Counted from the first letter of the stretch, positions 50,810 to 61,142 are shown. The stretch: 64,000 nucleotides of DNA from Pseudomonas jinjuensis (GCF_900103845.1 NZ_FNIJ01000003.1:124001-188000), one strand, 5' to 3'. The notes: generated by a model not told the origin, from the sequence alone. Translations and numbers: made by a program.

Positions 50810-52630
50810 TCAGAAATTCACGCCGAAGCTGAGCGCGACGAAGTCGCGGTCGCCGTTGGTGCTGAAGTCGCCGCCGAAGAAGTCGGTGTAGCTGAGACTG
50901 GCCGTGTAGGTGGTCAGGTAGTCCGCATCGATGCCGACGCTGATGGCCTTGGAGCCTTCGTCGAAGTTCGGGCCGTAGCCATCCACGGAGTGCTGCCAGG
51001 CCAGGTTCGGCGACAGGTTGATGCCGGCGAATACGTTGCTGTAGTCCAGCTTGGCGCGCGCCTGGTAGCCCCAGGAGTGGGTGGTGTAGAAGCCGTGCGG
51101 GCTGCACTTGGCGTTGGTGGTCGGGTTCGGATTGCAGGGGTTGCCCGCCAGGACGCTCGGACCCGCCCCGAAGACCGGGCTGCGACCGAAGCGCAGGTCG
51201 GAACCGTCGGTGTCGCCCAGGCCGTTGATGCGGTTGTAGCCCACCTCGCCGACCAGGGTCAGGCGGCTGGCGCCCCAGATCTGGTCGAAGAACTGGGTGG
51301 CGGTCATCTGCGCCTGGAATACCGGCATGCGCTTGTAGGAGGTCATCTCCTGCCCCGGCACGAACGTCTGGTAGCCGTTCGCGATCAGCGGCGACGGCCG
51401 GCCGATCGCGGCGGCGATGAAGTCCGGCGAGGACAGTTGCAGCGGCATGTTCGGCCGGTAGCTGATCTCGCCGCCCAGGGAGGTGCCGCCGACGTTGGTC
51501 TGGAAGCTCAGGCCGTACAGGCGGATGTCTTCCGGGTAATCGACGAAATAGCGGGATTGCCGGATCGGATCGACCGCCGCGGAGCCGGTGGATGGCAGGC
51601 TGGCATCGCGGGCGATCATGTTGATGTACGGATTTCGGCTGTGATAGTTCATGTAGTACGCGCCGAATTCGGTGTCGTTCATCTCCGGCACGAACCAGCG
51701 TAGCGCCAGGCCGTACTGGCCGCTATCCGACGCCTCGTCATCCTTCAGCCGCGGGAAGTAGGCGTTGCTGCTGAATCCCTGGATGGGCGGCCTCGCCAGG
51801 ATCGGCAGGCCGACGTTCGGCGACTCCCCGGGCGCCAGGTCGGGCCCCGCGGCCACCAGGCGGTCGTTGCACCCCTGCGCGACGGCGTCGGCGCCGAAGA
51901 AGGTGCCGCAGTTGTCGACGATGGTCTTCTCCCATTCCAGCTGGTAGAAGGCTTCCGCGGTCAGGTTCTCGCCCAGCCCCTGGGACACGTAGAACATGTT
52001 CACCGGGATCAGGCCTTCCTTGATCTCGGCACCGGGGCGGCGCAGGGCGGCGACGTCGAGCGGGTTGATCACGTTGATGCCGTTCTGGATGAAGGTGCTC
52101 TCGCCCCAGCTCACCACCTGCTTGCCCAGGCGCACGTTGCCCGGCAGATCGCCGAGGCTGTAGTTGTAGTAGGCGAAGGCATCGAGGAATTCGGCGCCGG
52201 ACGACTTGGCCAGGTCATCGCGGCCGCTGTCGTCGATGTCGTAGAACAGGCGGTGCTCGTCCTTCAGCTCGAAGTCGTACCAGTACTTGCCGCGCACGAA
52301 GACGCCGCCGTCGCCGTACTTCAGTTCGAGGTCGTGCAGGCCCTTGAAGATCTTCGAGAAGGTTTCGCCCTTCTTGAAGTTCAGGCGGCCGTCATCGACG
52401 GTGGCGGTACCGGATTCGCCGCGCTTGCCCATCACGTTGTTCGGCGAGATGTAGTCCGGGTCGGCCCCGCGTACCGCCCAGCTGGCGCCGATGGAAAGGG
52501 ACGAGTCGAAGCGGCCCTCGATCTCCCCGATGTTGAATTCGACTGCCTGGGCCTGCGCGCCGATCCCCAGGGCGACTGCCACCGTCAGCAGGTGCGGCTG
52601 GAACATCCCGCGCTTTCTTATAGTTGTCAT
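50810..52630 (-). CDS. DUF1302 family outer-membrane protein
   Basis: This 606-aa protein has a signal peptide (about 1-29, VAVALGIGAQAQA) and long beta-rich sequence with DUF1302 features (FDSSLSIGASWAVRGADP, VSWGESTFIQNGINVINPLDV, GAYYMNYHSRNPYIN), ending in a C-terminal Phe (LSFGVNF), consistent with an outer-membrane barrel. It probably helps move a hydrophobic substrate. CGGAG precedes ATG 52630. It is divergent from LAL regulator 2, with palindromes between. Confidence 0.9.
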   Translation of the reverse strand: MTTIRKRGMFQPHLLTVAVALGIGAQAQAVEFNIGEIEGRFDSSLSIGASWAVRGADPDYISPNNVMGKRGESGTATVDDGRLNFKKGETFSKIFKGLHDLELKYGDGGVFVRGKYWYDFELKDEHRLFYDIDDSGRDDLAKSSGAEFLDAFAYYNYSLGDLPGNVRLGKQVVSWGESTFIQNGINVINPLDVAALRRPGAEIKEGLIPVNMFYVSQGLGENLTAEAFYQLEWEKTIVDNCGTFFGADAVAQGCNDRLVAAGPDLAPGESPNVGLPILARPPIQGFSSNAYFPRLKDDEASDSGQYGLALRWFVPEMNDTEFGAYYMNYHSRNPYINMIARDASLPSTGSAAVDPIRQSRYFVDYPEDIRLYGLSFQTNVGGTSLGGEISYRPNMPLQLSSPDFIAAAIGRPSPLIANGYQTFVPGQEMTSYKRMPVFQAQMTATQFFDQIWGASRLTLVGEVGYNRINGLGDTDGSDLRFGRSPVFGAGPSVLAGNPCNPNPTTNAKCSPHGFYTTHSWGYQARAKLDYSNVFAGINLSPNLAWQHSVDGYGPNFDEGSKAISVGIDADYLTTYTASLSYTDFFGGDFSTNGDRDFVALSFGVNF

Positions 52631-52724
52631 GCGGTACTCCGAGTACGAGCGTTTCGTTGTGTTGGAAGCTCGATGCTAGGGAGCGGCAGGCAAGGCGGGC
52701 ATTGCCTGTTGAGGTAATTTTGCG

Positions 52725-52740
52725 TCACCCGTGCGGGTGA
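52725..52740. promoter_or_regulatory. Perfect 16-bp palindrome in the DUF1302 / LAL-2 divergent region
   Basis: TCACCCGTGCGGGTGA (52725-52740) is a perfect palindrome 95 bases before the DUF1302 start. A weaker relative, TCACCC then GGGTAT, lies at 52950-52966, nearer the LAL-2 gene. They are candidate operators for the divergent regulator. The rest of the 52631-53132 gap has no gene. Confidence 0.5.
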
Positions 52741-53132
52741 TTGGCTCGTCGAGGGGTGATTACAAAAGGTAACGGGAGCAGCGTCCGCCCGGACGCGCGG
52801 AGGTCCCGCACGAGGCCCGGGAATGTCGCGCCGGAGCCATCGCCCCGGCCTGTCACCCCGCGCTGTTACCGCGCTCCGACGCTCCTGCCCCCTTTCACGG
52901 GGCGCATTCCCCGCGGAAGTCGCCGGCACTGGTCGGGCCGTCCGGTTTATCACCCGAAAAGGGTATTGCCCGGCACCGGCGATGCCGAAGAATCGATGGA
53001 ACCGGCGCCGGGGCATGACGGCCATCTGCCCGCGCCGGTCGGCGGCCCGTAACAGGCCGGCCACGCTGCATCGATCATTCACTCGCAGAAGTGTCACCGG
53101 CGGAGCGAAGGCCTGCCGCCACGGAGAACAAG

Positions 53133-55673
53133 ATGTCGCAGCCCGCTCCAGCCATGGATCTGGAAAGGTCCAGGCCCACCTCTCTCGCCCTGCCGGGCCG
53201 CGCCGGCCAGCCGGCCCACCTGCTGCCGCGCCCGCAGCTGCTGGCGGAGCTGCTGGAAAGCCCGCAGCGCCTGCGCCTGCTGTGCGCGCCCGCCGGCTAT
53301 GGCAAGACCTGCCTGATCAACGCCTGCCTGGAGCAGGAGCCCGCAGGGCAGCGGCAGGTCCGGCTCAACCTGGCGGGCATGCCCTTGTCCCTCGAACAGT
53401 TCTGCGTGCGGGCCGCCGAACAGCTGGGCGTCGAAGGGCTGGACGACGGAGCGGCGTTGCTGGAATTCCTCGAACGATCCCCGGCCACCCTGTGCCTGGT
53501 GCTCGACGACTACCCGGCGCATGCCGACTCCCGGCTGGATGCCTGGATCGATCAGCTGCTGCTGAACTCCCGGGCGCCGGTGCGTCTGTGGGTCAGCAGC
53601 CGGCAGCGGCCGACGTGGAACCTGCCGCGCCTGCTGCTGGAAGGCCAGTTGCTGGAGCTGGACGCCTCCGCCCTGGCGTTCTCCCGCGAGGAGCTGGACA
53701 GCCTGGTCAGCCATATCGCGCCGGACACGCCGGCCAGCGTCCGCGAGACGATCTGGCAGCAGAGCCTGGGCTGGTGCGCCGGCGCGCGCCTCCTGCTGAG
53801 CACCCGGCGGCACGGCACGCCGGGCAGCGCATCCTGGCTGGGCGACTACCTGGAGCGCGAGCTGCTGGTGCGCCTGGACTCGGACGAGCGCCGCCTGCTC
53901 GAAGGGCTTGCCCACCTGCCGCGTTTCTCCGCCGAACTCTGCGCCCAGCTGTGGGACGACCTGGATGGCCGTGCGCTGTTCCAGCGCCTGCTGCAGTCGC
54001 AGTCATTCTTCCTGCCCGCCGACCGCGACGGCCGCTGGTACCGCCTGCTGCCCGTGGTCGCCCAGGTGCTGCAGGGACGCAAGGCCACGGCCGACATCAA
54101 CCGCCTGCGCCTGTCCGCCTGCCGCATCCTCAACGCCCTGCACTTCACCGACGAGGCCATCGAACTGGCGCTGGCCGCCGGCCACGCCGACATGGCGGTC
54201 AGCTACATGTCCCGCCTCAGCCCGGCCTGGCTGCTCGGCGGCGAACACCTGCAATCCATGCTCGACTGGCGCCGCCGCCTGCCCACGCAGCTGCTGGAGG
54301 GCACCGGACACCTGGTGCTGCTGAATGCCAGCGCCCTGCTGATGGCCTGCCGGCTGGACGATGCGGCCGTCTGCCTCGCGCGCCTGAGCCATTTCCTGCC
54401 GCTGCCCAGCGCGCAGCAGAACCGTCGGGCGCTGGCCGCCTGGCAGGCGCTGCACGGCTCCCTGCAGGGCATGCTGGGCAACTGCGACGGCGCCCGGGAA
54501 CATTGCCAGGCGGCCCTGAGCCACCTGGGCGAGGACGAGAAATACATCGCCTTCCTCTGCTACTCGACCCTGGCGCGCATGGCGATGGGCGCCGGCGAGA
54601 CCGCGCAGGCCCGGCAGCTCCTGATGACCGCGGTGGAGCAGGCGCGGCGCCAGGGCTGCCTGGCCAGCGAGTCCCTGGCCAACAGCGAGCGCACCTGCCT
54701 GATGCTGCTCTGCGGCGAAACCAGCCTCGCCGAATTCCTGGTGCAGGAGAACCTCGCCCTGCTGGACGCCGACGGCAACCGCCATCCGCTGCTGCAGGCG
54801 CGCCTGCTGGTGATGCGGGGCCGGCTGCAGATGCAGCGCAACGACCTGGATGGCGGCGAACGCAGCATGCGCGAGGCGATGCAGTTGTCGCCGCGGGTCG
54901 GCTCGTCGGTCCTGCATGCGCTGGCGGGGCTCGCGGAACTGGCGTCCTGCCGTGGCGACCACCAGCTGGCGTTCCGCTACCTGCAGGACGCGGAACGGCG
55001 CATGCAGTGCGCCAACGCCCAGGAAACCACCTATCGCGGCGTGCTCAACCTGCAGTCGGTGAACATCCTGGTGCGCCAGAAGAACTGGGAACAGGCCATG
55101 CCGATGGCGCGCGCCCTGGAGGATTACCTGCGCGGCTCCACCGCCCGCCTGACCGGCATCCAGGTGCCCTCACTGGTGCTGCGCAACCAATTGCTGATGG
55201 CCTGCGCCGAACACGGCCTGGGCCGCACCCGCGAGGCGGAGAAACGCCTGCAGACCACCATGAAGGAATGCCAGCGCCTGAATTTCCACGCCCTGCTGGC
55301 CAAGGCCCGGCAGACCCTCCGCCGCCTGCAGCAGGCCCAGCCCGAGGCGCCCGCGGGCGAGCGCCAGAACGGCGGGGCCGGCAGCTCGTTCAACCTGCTG
55401 GTCGGCGAAGCCAAGGCCAGCCCGGCGGCCAGGCCGGTGGAGCACGAGGTCAGGCCCGGCGCCGGACTGAAGAAGCGCGAGGAACTCACCTCGCGGGAAG
55501 TCTCGGTGCTGGAGCTGCTCGCCGAGGGGCTGTCCAACCAGGAGATCGGCGAGCGCCTGTACATCTCGACCAACACCGTGAAGGCGCACACCAAGCACAT
55601 CAACCACAAGCTCGGCGTGACCCGGCGCACCCAGGCGGTGGTGCGCGCCAAGGCCATGGGCGTGTTGTCCTGA
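53133..55673 (+). CDS. LuxR-family regulator, MalT/LAL type (no. 2)
   Basis: This 846-aa protein has Walker A CAPAGYGKTC (51-60), Walker B-like LCLVLDDYP, a helical repeat middle, and the C-terminal HTH LTSREVSVLELLAEGLSNQEIGERLYISTNTVKAHTKHIN. ATG 53133 has GGAGAA upstream. It is divergent from the DUF1302/DUF1329 pair and upstream of acyl-CoA synthetase 3, both plausible targets. The effector is unknown and is likely sensed by the helical repeats. Confidence 0.92.
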   Translation: MSQPAPAMDLERSRPTSLALPGRAGQPAHLLPRPQLLAELLESPQRLRLLCAPAGYGKTCLINACLEQEPAGQRQVRLNLAGMPLSLEQFCVRAAEQLGVEGLDDGAALLEFLERSPATLCLVLDDYPAHADSRLDAWIDQLLLNSRAPVRLWVSSRQRPTWNLPRLLLEGQLLELDASALAFSREELDSLVSHIAPDTPASVRETIWQQSLGWCAGARLLLSTRRHGTPGSASWLGDYLERELLVRLDSDERRLLEGLAHLPRFSAELCAQLWDDLDGRALFQRLLQSQSFFLPADRDGRWYRLLPVVAQVLQGRKATADINRLRLSACRILNALHFTDEAIELALAAGHADMAVSYMSRLSPAWLLGGEHLQSMLDWRRRLPTQLLEGTGHLVLLNASALLMACRLDDAAVCLARLSHFLPLPSAQQNRRALAAWQALHGSLQGMLGNCDGAREHCQAALSHLGEDEKYIAFLCYSTLARMAMGAGETAQARQLLMTAVEQARRQGCLASESLANSERTCLMLLCGETSLAEFLVQENLALLDADGNRHPLLQARLLVMRGRLQMQRNDLDGGERSMREAMQLSPRVGSSVLHALAGLAELASCRGDHQLAFRYLQDAERRMQCANAQETTYRGVLNLQSVNILVRQKNWEQAMPMARALEDYLRGSTARLTGIQVPSLVLRNQLLMACAEHGLGRTREAEKRLQTTMKECQRLNFHALLAKARQTLRRLQQAQPEAPAGERQNGGAGSSFNLLVGEAKASPAARPVEHEVRPGAGLKKREELTSREVSVLELLAEGLSNQEIGERLYISTNTVKAHTKHINHKLGVTRRTQAVVRAKAMGVLS

Positions 55674-55805
55674 GCCGGACGCCGATGGGTCGCGCCGGGG
55701 TCGCCACGGTGCCAGCCCCCCGCTGCGGGTAGGTCTGCCTGCCGCACAGCCGTGCCACGATTTTCGCCCCGCGCGCTGCGCATCCAGGCACAAGAACAAC
55801 ACACC

Positions 55806-57353
55806 ATGGACGCACCCAAGTACCTCGGCGATTTCGCCATCCTCACCCCGAACAAGCCGGCAGTGATCAACGCCTCCACCGGCGAGACCCTCACCTATCG
55901 CGAACTCGACGAACGCTCCAACCGCTTCGCGCAATTCCTCCATGCCCAGGGCCTGCGCCGCGGCGACCGTTTCGCCATGCTCATGGAGAACCACATCCGC
56001 TGCTTCGAAGTATGCTGGGCGGCCCTGCGCTCCGGCCTGCGCGTGGTGCCGATCAACCGCTTCTTCACCGCCAGCGAGGCGGCCTACATAGTCGAGGACA
56101 GCGGCTCGCGGCTGATCGTCAGCAGCTGGGCGCTGCGCGAAACCGTCCGCGACCTGCCGGCGCTGACCCCCGATTGCCCGCGGCGCCTGATGATCGATGG
56201 CGTCATCGACGGCTGGAGCAGCTTCGAGGAAAGCGTCGCCGAATTCCCCGCCGAGCGCCTGGCCGAGGAATGGGAAGGGGGCGCCATGGTGTACAGCTCG
56301 GGCACCACCGGCCGGCCGAAGGGCATCCTGCGCCCGCTGCCGGAGGTGAAGATCAGCGAGAGCGGCTCCGTCAGGCCGATCGTCGCGCTGCTCGGCTACG
56401 CCAGCGACACCGTCTACCTGTCCTCCGCGCCGCTGTACCATGCCGCGCCGCTGAACTTCACCACCAGCATGCACAACCTCGGCGCCACCGTGGTGTTCAT
56501 GGAAAAGTTCGACGAACGCCTGGCCCTGGCCAACATCGAGCGCTACCGCATCACCCACAGCCAGTGGGTGCCGACCATGTTCGTGCGCATGCTCAAGCTG
56601 CCGGCGGAGGAACGCCAGCGCCATGACCTGTCCAGCCACCGCAACGCCCTGCATGCCGCGGCGCCCTGCCCGGTGGAGGTCAAGCGGCAGATGATCGAGT
56701 GGTGGGGTCCGATCCTCAGCGAGTACTACGCCGGCAGCGAAGGCAACGGCGCCACCGCCCTGCACAGCGATGAATGGCTGGCCCACCCGGGCTCGGTCGG
56801 CAAGGCGCTGATCGGAACCCTGCACATCTGCGACGACGAGGGCAACGAACTGCCGCCCGGAGAGACCGGCCTGGTGTACTTCGGCTCCGAACTGCCGTCC
56901 TTCCAGTACCACAACGACCCGGAGAAGACCCGCTCGGCGCAGCACCCGAAGCATCCGAACTGGAGCACCCTCGGCGACGTCGGCCACGTGGACGCGGACG
57001 GCTACCTGTACCTGACCGACCGCAAGAACTTCATGATCATTTCCGGCGGGGTGAACATCTACCCGCAGGCGATCGAGGACGCCCTGGCCCTGCACCCGCA
57101 GGTTGGCGACGTGGCGGTGATCGGCGTGCCGAACGCGGAGATGGGCGAGGAGGTCAAGGCGATCATCGAGCCGGCGCCCGGCGTAGAGCCGTCCGAGCAA
57201 CTCGGCGCGGAACTGGTCGAATTCCTCCGGGACAGGGTGGCGCGCTACATGCTGCCGCGCTCGGTGGACTTCATCGACTGCATGCCGCGCATGCCCACCG
57301 GCAAGCTGTCCAAGCAGCAACTGCGCGAACGCTACTGGCCGAAGCCGGCCTGA
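55806..57353 (+). CDS. AMP-forming acyl-CoA synthetase (acid-CoA ligase) 3
   Basis: This 515-aa ANL enzyme has the P-loop YSSGTTGRPKG, the motif LSEYYAGSEGNG, the hinge GDVGHVDADGYLYLTDRKNFMI and the catalytic Lys segment MPTGKLSKQQL. The YAGSEGNG and LYLTDRKNFM forms resemble acyl-CoA synthetases used in sterol side-chain and terpenoid degradation in actinobacteria and pseudomonads. It follows LAL regulator 2 by 132 bases on the same strand. A 12-bp GNRA-like hairpin follows the stop. Start 55806 lacks a strong ribosome site. Confidence 0.92.
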   Translation: MDAPKYLGDFAILTPNKPAVINASTGETLTYRELDERSNRFAQFLHAQGLRRGDRFAMLMENHIRCFEVCWAALRSGLRVVPINRFFTASEAAYIVEDSGSRLIVSSWALRETVRDLPALTPDCPRRLMIDGVIDGWSSFEESVAEFPAERLAEEWEGGAMVYSSGTTGRPKGILRPLPEVKISESGSVRPIVALLGYASDTVYLSSAPLYHAAPLNFTTSMHNLGATVVFMEKFDERLALANIERYRITHSQWVPTMFVRMLKLPAEERQRHDLSSHRNALHAAAPCPVEVKRQMIEWWGPILSEYYAGSEGNGATALHSDEWLAHPGSVGKALIGTLHICDDEGNELPPGETGLVYFGSELPSFQYHNDPEKTRSAQHPKHPNWSTLGDVGHVDADGYLYLTDRKNFMIISGGVNIYPQAIEDALALHPQVGDVAVIGVPNAEMGEEVKAIIEPAPGVEPSEQLGAELVEFLRDRVARYMLPRSVDFIDCMPRMPTGKLSKQQLRERYWPKPA

Positions 57354-57361
57354 GCAGGAAT

Positions 57362-57389
57362 GGTGGAAATCGCTTCGGCGATTTCCACC
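57362..57389 (+). terminator. Hairpin after acyl-CoA synthetase 3
   Basis: GGTGGAAATCGC (57362-57373) pairs perfectly with GCGATTTCCACC (57378-57389) around TTCG. There is no T-run, so it may be a REP-type hairpin or mRNA 3'-end stabiliser. The 57354-57680 gap also has GCGGGCCATGCCCGCGA at 57413 and GGGCGGGT / ACCCGCCC repeats, and no gene. Confidence 0.6.
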
Positions 57390-57680
57390 CTACGCCGCCC
57401 CCGACCGCAGGAGCGGGCCATGCCCGCGACATGCCGGCATCAGGTAGGGCGGGTGAAACCCGCCATTGCCCTGGCGATCCGGCGGGTTGCACCCGCCCTA
57501 CGGACTTCAGCGCTGCTTTTCCCCTCCTCCGTCCCGCACCTCCCGCCTATCCGCAACCCCGTCACACACCCGCCAACCGTGCGCCAAGTACATTTGCTTG
57601 CAATCCCTGTCTGAAAAAACGGATATCCTCCGTCGAAAACCTTTCCCGGATGAGCGGCCCGCGCCGCATAGCGACACGCC

Positions 57681-60416
57681 ATGCCCGACTTCTCCATGCC
57701 CGGTATCCCCTGCCCCGACCGCGAGCTGCAGCTGGTGGCCAGCACCAAGGTCATCCCGCCGCGGGGCGCGCGCCACCTGATGCCGCGCGATGCGCTGATC
57801 GCCCGCCTGCAGGAGGCGCGCCGGCAGCGCTGCGTGGTGATCCAGGGGCCGGCGGGCTGCGGCAAGACCAGCACCCTGCTGGCCTGGCGCCGCGAGCTGC
57901 TGGCGCTGAACTTCGACGTCGCCTGGCTCTCGCTGACCGGCGAGGACAACGAGCTGACGCGCTTCTCCCACTGCCTGCTGGCGAGCCTCGCCGAGGTGGA
58001 CCCGGCGATGGTGCGCGAGGCCGCGATCCTCACCGGGCGGGAGAACGACGACCTGGCGCTGGAGCACTGGGTCATCACCCTGGTGCAGGGGCTCGCCCAG
58101 CGCCAGCAGCAACTGGTGCTGATGCTCGACGACGTGCATCACCTGGCGGACCGGCGCAACCTGCTGATCCTGCAATGGCTGCTCGACTACGCCCCCGCGC
58201 AGTTCCACCTGGTGCTCGGCTCGCGCGCCGCGCTGCCGATGCCGCATACGCTCACCCGCCTGCGCACCCAGGGCCTGCTGGCGGAGTTCGACCTGCGCGA
58301 CCTGCGCTTCAGCCTGGAGGAGTCCGAACGCTTCCTCCGCGAGCAGCTGGGCCGTATCGAGCGCCGCGACGTCGAGGTCCTGCACGAGCTCACCGACGGC
58401 TGGGCCGCCGGCCTGCAGCTGTTCGCCGTCGACCTCAAGGCCCGCCACGGCGCCAGCTATCCGCACGTGCAGGTGCGCGACCCGGGCGCCTTCGCCAGCT
58501 ACTTCGAGCACGAGGTGCTGGCCCACCTGGCGCCGGAAGACCTCGACCTGCTGCTGCGCGCGTCCATCTGCAACCGCTTCTGCTCCTCGCTGTGCGCCGC
58601 CCTGACCGGACAGCCCTACGCGCAGCCGCGGGTGCTCAACCGGCTGGCGCGGCTGGACAGCGAGAACATGTTCATCACCCGCATCGAAAGCCACGAGCGG
58701 GACGTCTGGTACCGCCTCCATCCGCTGCTGCGCGAAGCCCTGCGCAACCAGCTGGCGGGGCATCCGGAAATCGACCAGAAGGCGCTGCATGCCGCCGCCC
58801 GCGGCTGGTTCAGCGGCCGCGGGCATGTCGACGAGGCGGTGCATCACGCGATCCAGGCCGGCGACGTACAGGCCGCCGCCGACATCGTCGAAGCCTGCGC
58901 CATCGAGCTGCTCGCCCGCGGCGACCTCGGCCAGCTCCCCGGCCTGCTGCGCCGCCTGCCGCCGGAGCAGCTGCAGCAGCGCTTCGCCCTGCAGTTGGTG
59001 ATGGCGCACATCCACCTGTACACGCGCAACTTCGGCGCCTTCGGCCAGAGCCTGGCGCAGCTGGAATCGACCCGCGAGCGCCTCGACCCCTGCCAGCGCT
59101 ATCACCTGACCCTGCTGCGCGGCAGCATGGCGATGCTGCGCGACGACTCGGCGGCGGCGCAGGCCATCCTGCCCGAGCTGCTGGACATCCCCGAGGACGC
59201 CGACGACTACCTGCAGACCGGGCGCAGCAACGTGCTCGCCTGGCTGTACATGTACCAGGGCGAATACGAGTACGCCCGCGATATCCTCGACGCCGGCGAA
59301 CGGCCCGGCGGCTCGCCGCGGCGCAGCCTGATCGGCCGCTGCGTGGGCGGCATCAGCCTGATCATCGAGGGGCGCATCACCCAGGCCGAGCACATCTTCC
59401 GCGAAGTGCTGGAAGAGGCCGAACAGCAGGGCCCGTCCTACGGCGCCGTGGCCTTCATGGCCGCCGGCCTGCTCGCCAGCGTCCTCTACGAACTGAACGA
59501 GTGCGAATCGGCGCGCACGCTGCTGGAACCGCGCATCGGCGTGCTGGAGCGCGCCGCGATGCCGGACTCCGTGCTGCAGGCGCTGCTGGTGCTGGCCCTG
59601 TCGCACTGGCTGGCCGGCCGCCGCCTGGAAGCCCACGCCCAGCTCGACCGCCTGGAGGAGTACGCCAGCAACTACCAGCTCGACCGCCTGCTGGTGACCT
59701 CGCTGATGACGCGCCAGGGCTGGCTGCGGCAGGAGGGACAGGGCGAGCAGGCGGAAGCCATCCTGCGCGAGGTCGAAGCGCTGGCGGCGCGCTATCCCGA
59801 CGTGGCCCAGGGCACCGAAGGCGAGATCCGCACCTTCGGCAAGCGCGCACAGATCGAACTGTGCCTGCTGAACAAGGACTTCGCCGGCGCCGCCACGCTG
59901 CTGTCCCCCCTCATCGACGCCGCCGAGGCGAGCCGGCGCTGGCGCCGCGCTGCGACCCTGCGCCTGCAGCTGGCGCTGGTCGAGCATGCCCGCGGCAACC
60001 CCGGGGAATCGCGCATGCAGCTGATCGAGGCGCTGCGCCTGGGCCACCGGCTCGGCCTGCTGCGCACCCTGCTGAGCCTCTCGTCGCGCCTGCCGAAGCT
60101 GCTCGCCGAACTGCTCGCGGAAAACTGCCTGGACCCGGTGCTGGGCTTCTACGTGCAGCGTCTGCTCGCCGTCGCGGCCGGACCGGAGCACGACGCCGGC
60201 GCCAGCCAGGAACCCGCCGCGCTCGGCACGCTCAGCGAACGCGAAGGCGAGGTGCTGGCCCTGCTCGCCCACGCCATGCCGAACAAGAAGATCGCCCGCG
60301 CGCTGAACGTCTCGCCGGAAACGGTGAAATGGCACCTGAAGAACATCTACGTGAAGCTCGGCGTCTCCGGCCGCGACGAAGCCATCGCCAGGATGCGCGA
60401 CCTGTCTTCCGGCTAG
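57681..60416 (+). CDS. LuxR-family regulator, MalT/LAL type (no. 3)
   Basis: This 911-aa protein has Walker A QGPAGCGKTS (55-64), Walker B-like VLMLDDVHH, a long TPR-like helical region, and the HTH LSEREGEVLALLAHAMPNKKIARALNVSPETVKWHLKNIY. The opening VASTKVIPPRG is typical of LAL-type activators. Its HTH resembles that of regulator 4 (VKWNLKNIYAKLGV) more than that of 1 and 2. It is followed 112 bases later by the DUF2889 gene, a likely target. No clear ribosome site precedes ATG 57681. Confidence 0.92.
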   Translation: MPDFSMPGIPCPDRELQLVASTKVIPPRGARHLMPRDALIARLQEARRQRCVVIQGPAGCGKTSTLLAWRRELLALNFDVAWLSLTGEDNELTRFSHCLLASLAEVDPAMVREAAILTGRENDDLALEHWVITLVQGLAQRQQQLVLMLDDVHHLADRRNLLILQWLLDYAPAQFHLVLGSRAALPMPHTLTRLRTQGLLAEFDLRDLRFSLEESERFLREQLGRIERRDVEVLHELTDGWAAGLQLFAVDLKARHGASYPHVQVRDPGAFASYFEHEVLAHLAPEDLDLLLRASICNRFCSSLCAALTGQPYAQPRVLNRLARLDSENMFITRIESHERDVWYRLHPLLREALRNQLAGHPEIDQKALHAAARGWFSGRGHVDEAVHHAIQAGDVQAAADIVEACAIELLARGDLGQLPGLLRRLPPEQLQQRFALQLVMAHIHLYTRNFGAFGQSLAQLESTRERLDPCQRYHLTLLRGSMAMLRDDSAAAQAILPELLDIPEDADDYLQTGRSNVLAWLYMYQGEYEYARDILDAGERPGGSPRRSLIGRCVGGISLIIEGRITQAEHIFREVLEEAEQQGPSYGAVAFMAAGLLASVLYELNECESARTLLEPRIGVLERAAMPDSVLQALLVLALSHWLAGRRLEAHAQLDRLEEYASNYQLDRLLVTSLMTRQGWLRQEGQGEQAEAILREVEALAARYPDVAQGTEGEIRTFGKRAQIELCLLNKDFAGAATLLSPLIDAAEASRRWRRAATLRLQLALVEHARGNPGESRMQLIEALRLGHRLGLLRTLLSLSSRLPKLLAELLAENCLDPVLGFYVQRLLAVAAGPEHDAGASQEPAALGTLSEREGEVLALLAHAMPNKKIARALNVSPETVKWHLKNIYVKLGVSGRDEAIARMRDLSSG

Positions 60417-60528
60417 CGTCGCCAGCCCCCCCGTTTGGAGTGAGTGCGTGGCAGCGCTTCCGCGGCCATCATGGGACCACGCCGTTCGCCCGGCGAACGC
60501 TGCCCCATTCCGAACGAGAACAAGGCCA

Positions 60529-61128
60529 ATGAAGACATCGGAACCGACCAGCAGGCGCAAGCTGCTGCACACCCGCCAGATCACCTGCACCGGCTACGAG
60601 CGCGAGGACGGCCTGTACGACATCGAGGGCCACATGCGCGACCTCAGCGCCGACGCCACCCGCCTGCCCTACCGCGACGTGGAGCCGGGCGGGGCCATCC
60701 ATGACATGCACATGAGCATGACCGTCGACCGGCACCTGGTGATCCAGCGCATGGAGGCGCATATCGCCGCCTCGCCGACCCCCTTCTGCGCGGAAATCGA
60801 CGGCGCCTACGCGGCGCTGGTAGGCCAGAGGATCGGCCCCGGCTTCACCCAGAAGGTGAAGAGCCTGTTCGGCGGCGCCAGCGGCTGCACCCACCTTTCC
60901 GAACTGCTCGGCCCGCTGGCGACCACCGCCTACCAGTCGCTGTTCTCGGTAAGCCGCTCGACCATCGGCCCGATGCCCACGCCCACCGGCGAAGGGCCCA
61001 TGGCCAAGCCCGGGATGGTCGACACCTGTCATGCGTTCCGTGCGGACGGTGAACCGGCGAAGCGGGTCTGGCCGCTGGAACGGCGCAAACCGGAAGACCA
61101 GCCGGAGCTGATCGCCAGCAGTTCGTAG
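60529..61128 (+). CDS. DUF2889 family protein
   Basis: This 199-aa protein has the DUF2889 pattern (HTRQITCTGYEREDGLYDIEG, IHDMHMSMTVDRHLVIQRMEA, KVKSLFGGASGCTHLSELLGPLATTAYQSL). The family has no settled function and often lies next to acyl-CoA or aromatic catabolic genes, including CoA-transferase and enoyl-CoA hydratase genes. Several conserved His and Cys could bind metal. Start 60529 has AAGG upstream. A GTTCCCACGC palindrome separates it from the convergent CaiB-type gene. Confidence 0.85.
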   Translation: MKTSEPTSRRKLLHTRQITCTGYEREDGLYDIEGHMRDLSADATRLPYRDVEPGGAIHDMHMSMTVDRHLVIQRMEAHIAASPTPFCAEIDGAYAALVGQRIGPGFTQKVKSLFGGASGCTHLSELLGPLATTAYQSLFSVSRSTIGPMPTPTGEGPMAKPGMVDTCHAFRADGEPAKRVWPLERRKPEDQPELIASSS

Positions 61129-61142
61129 GGCACGGACTGGAC

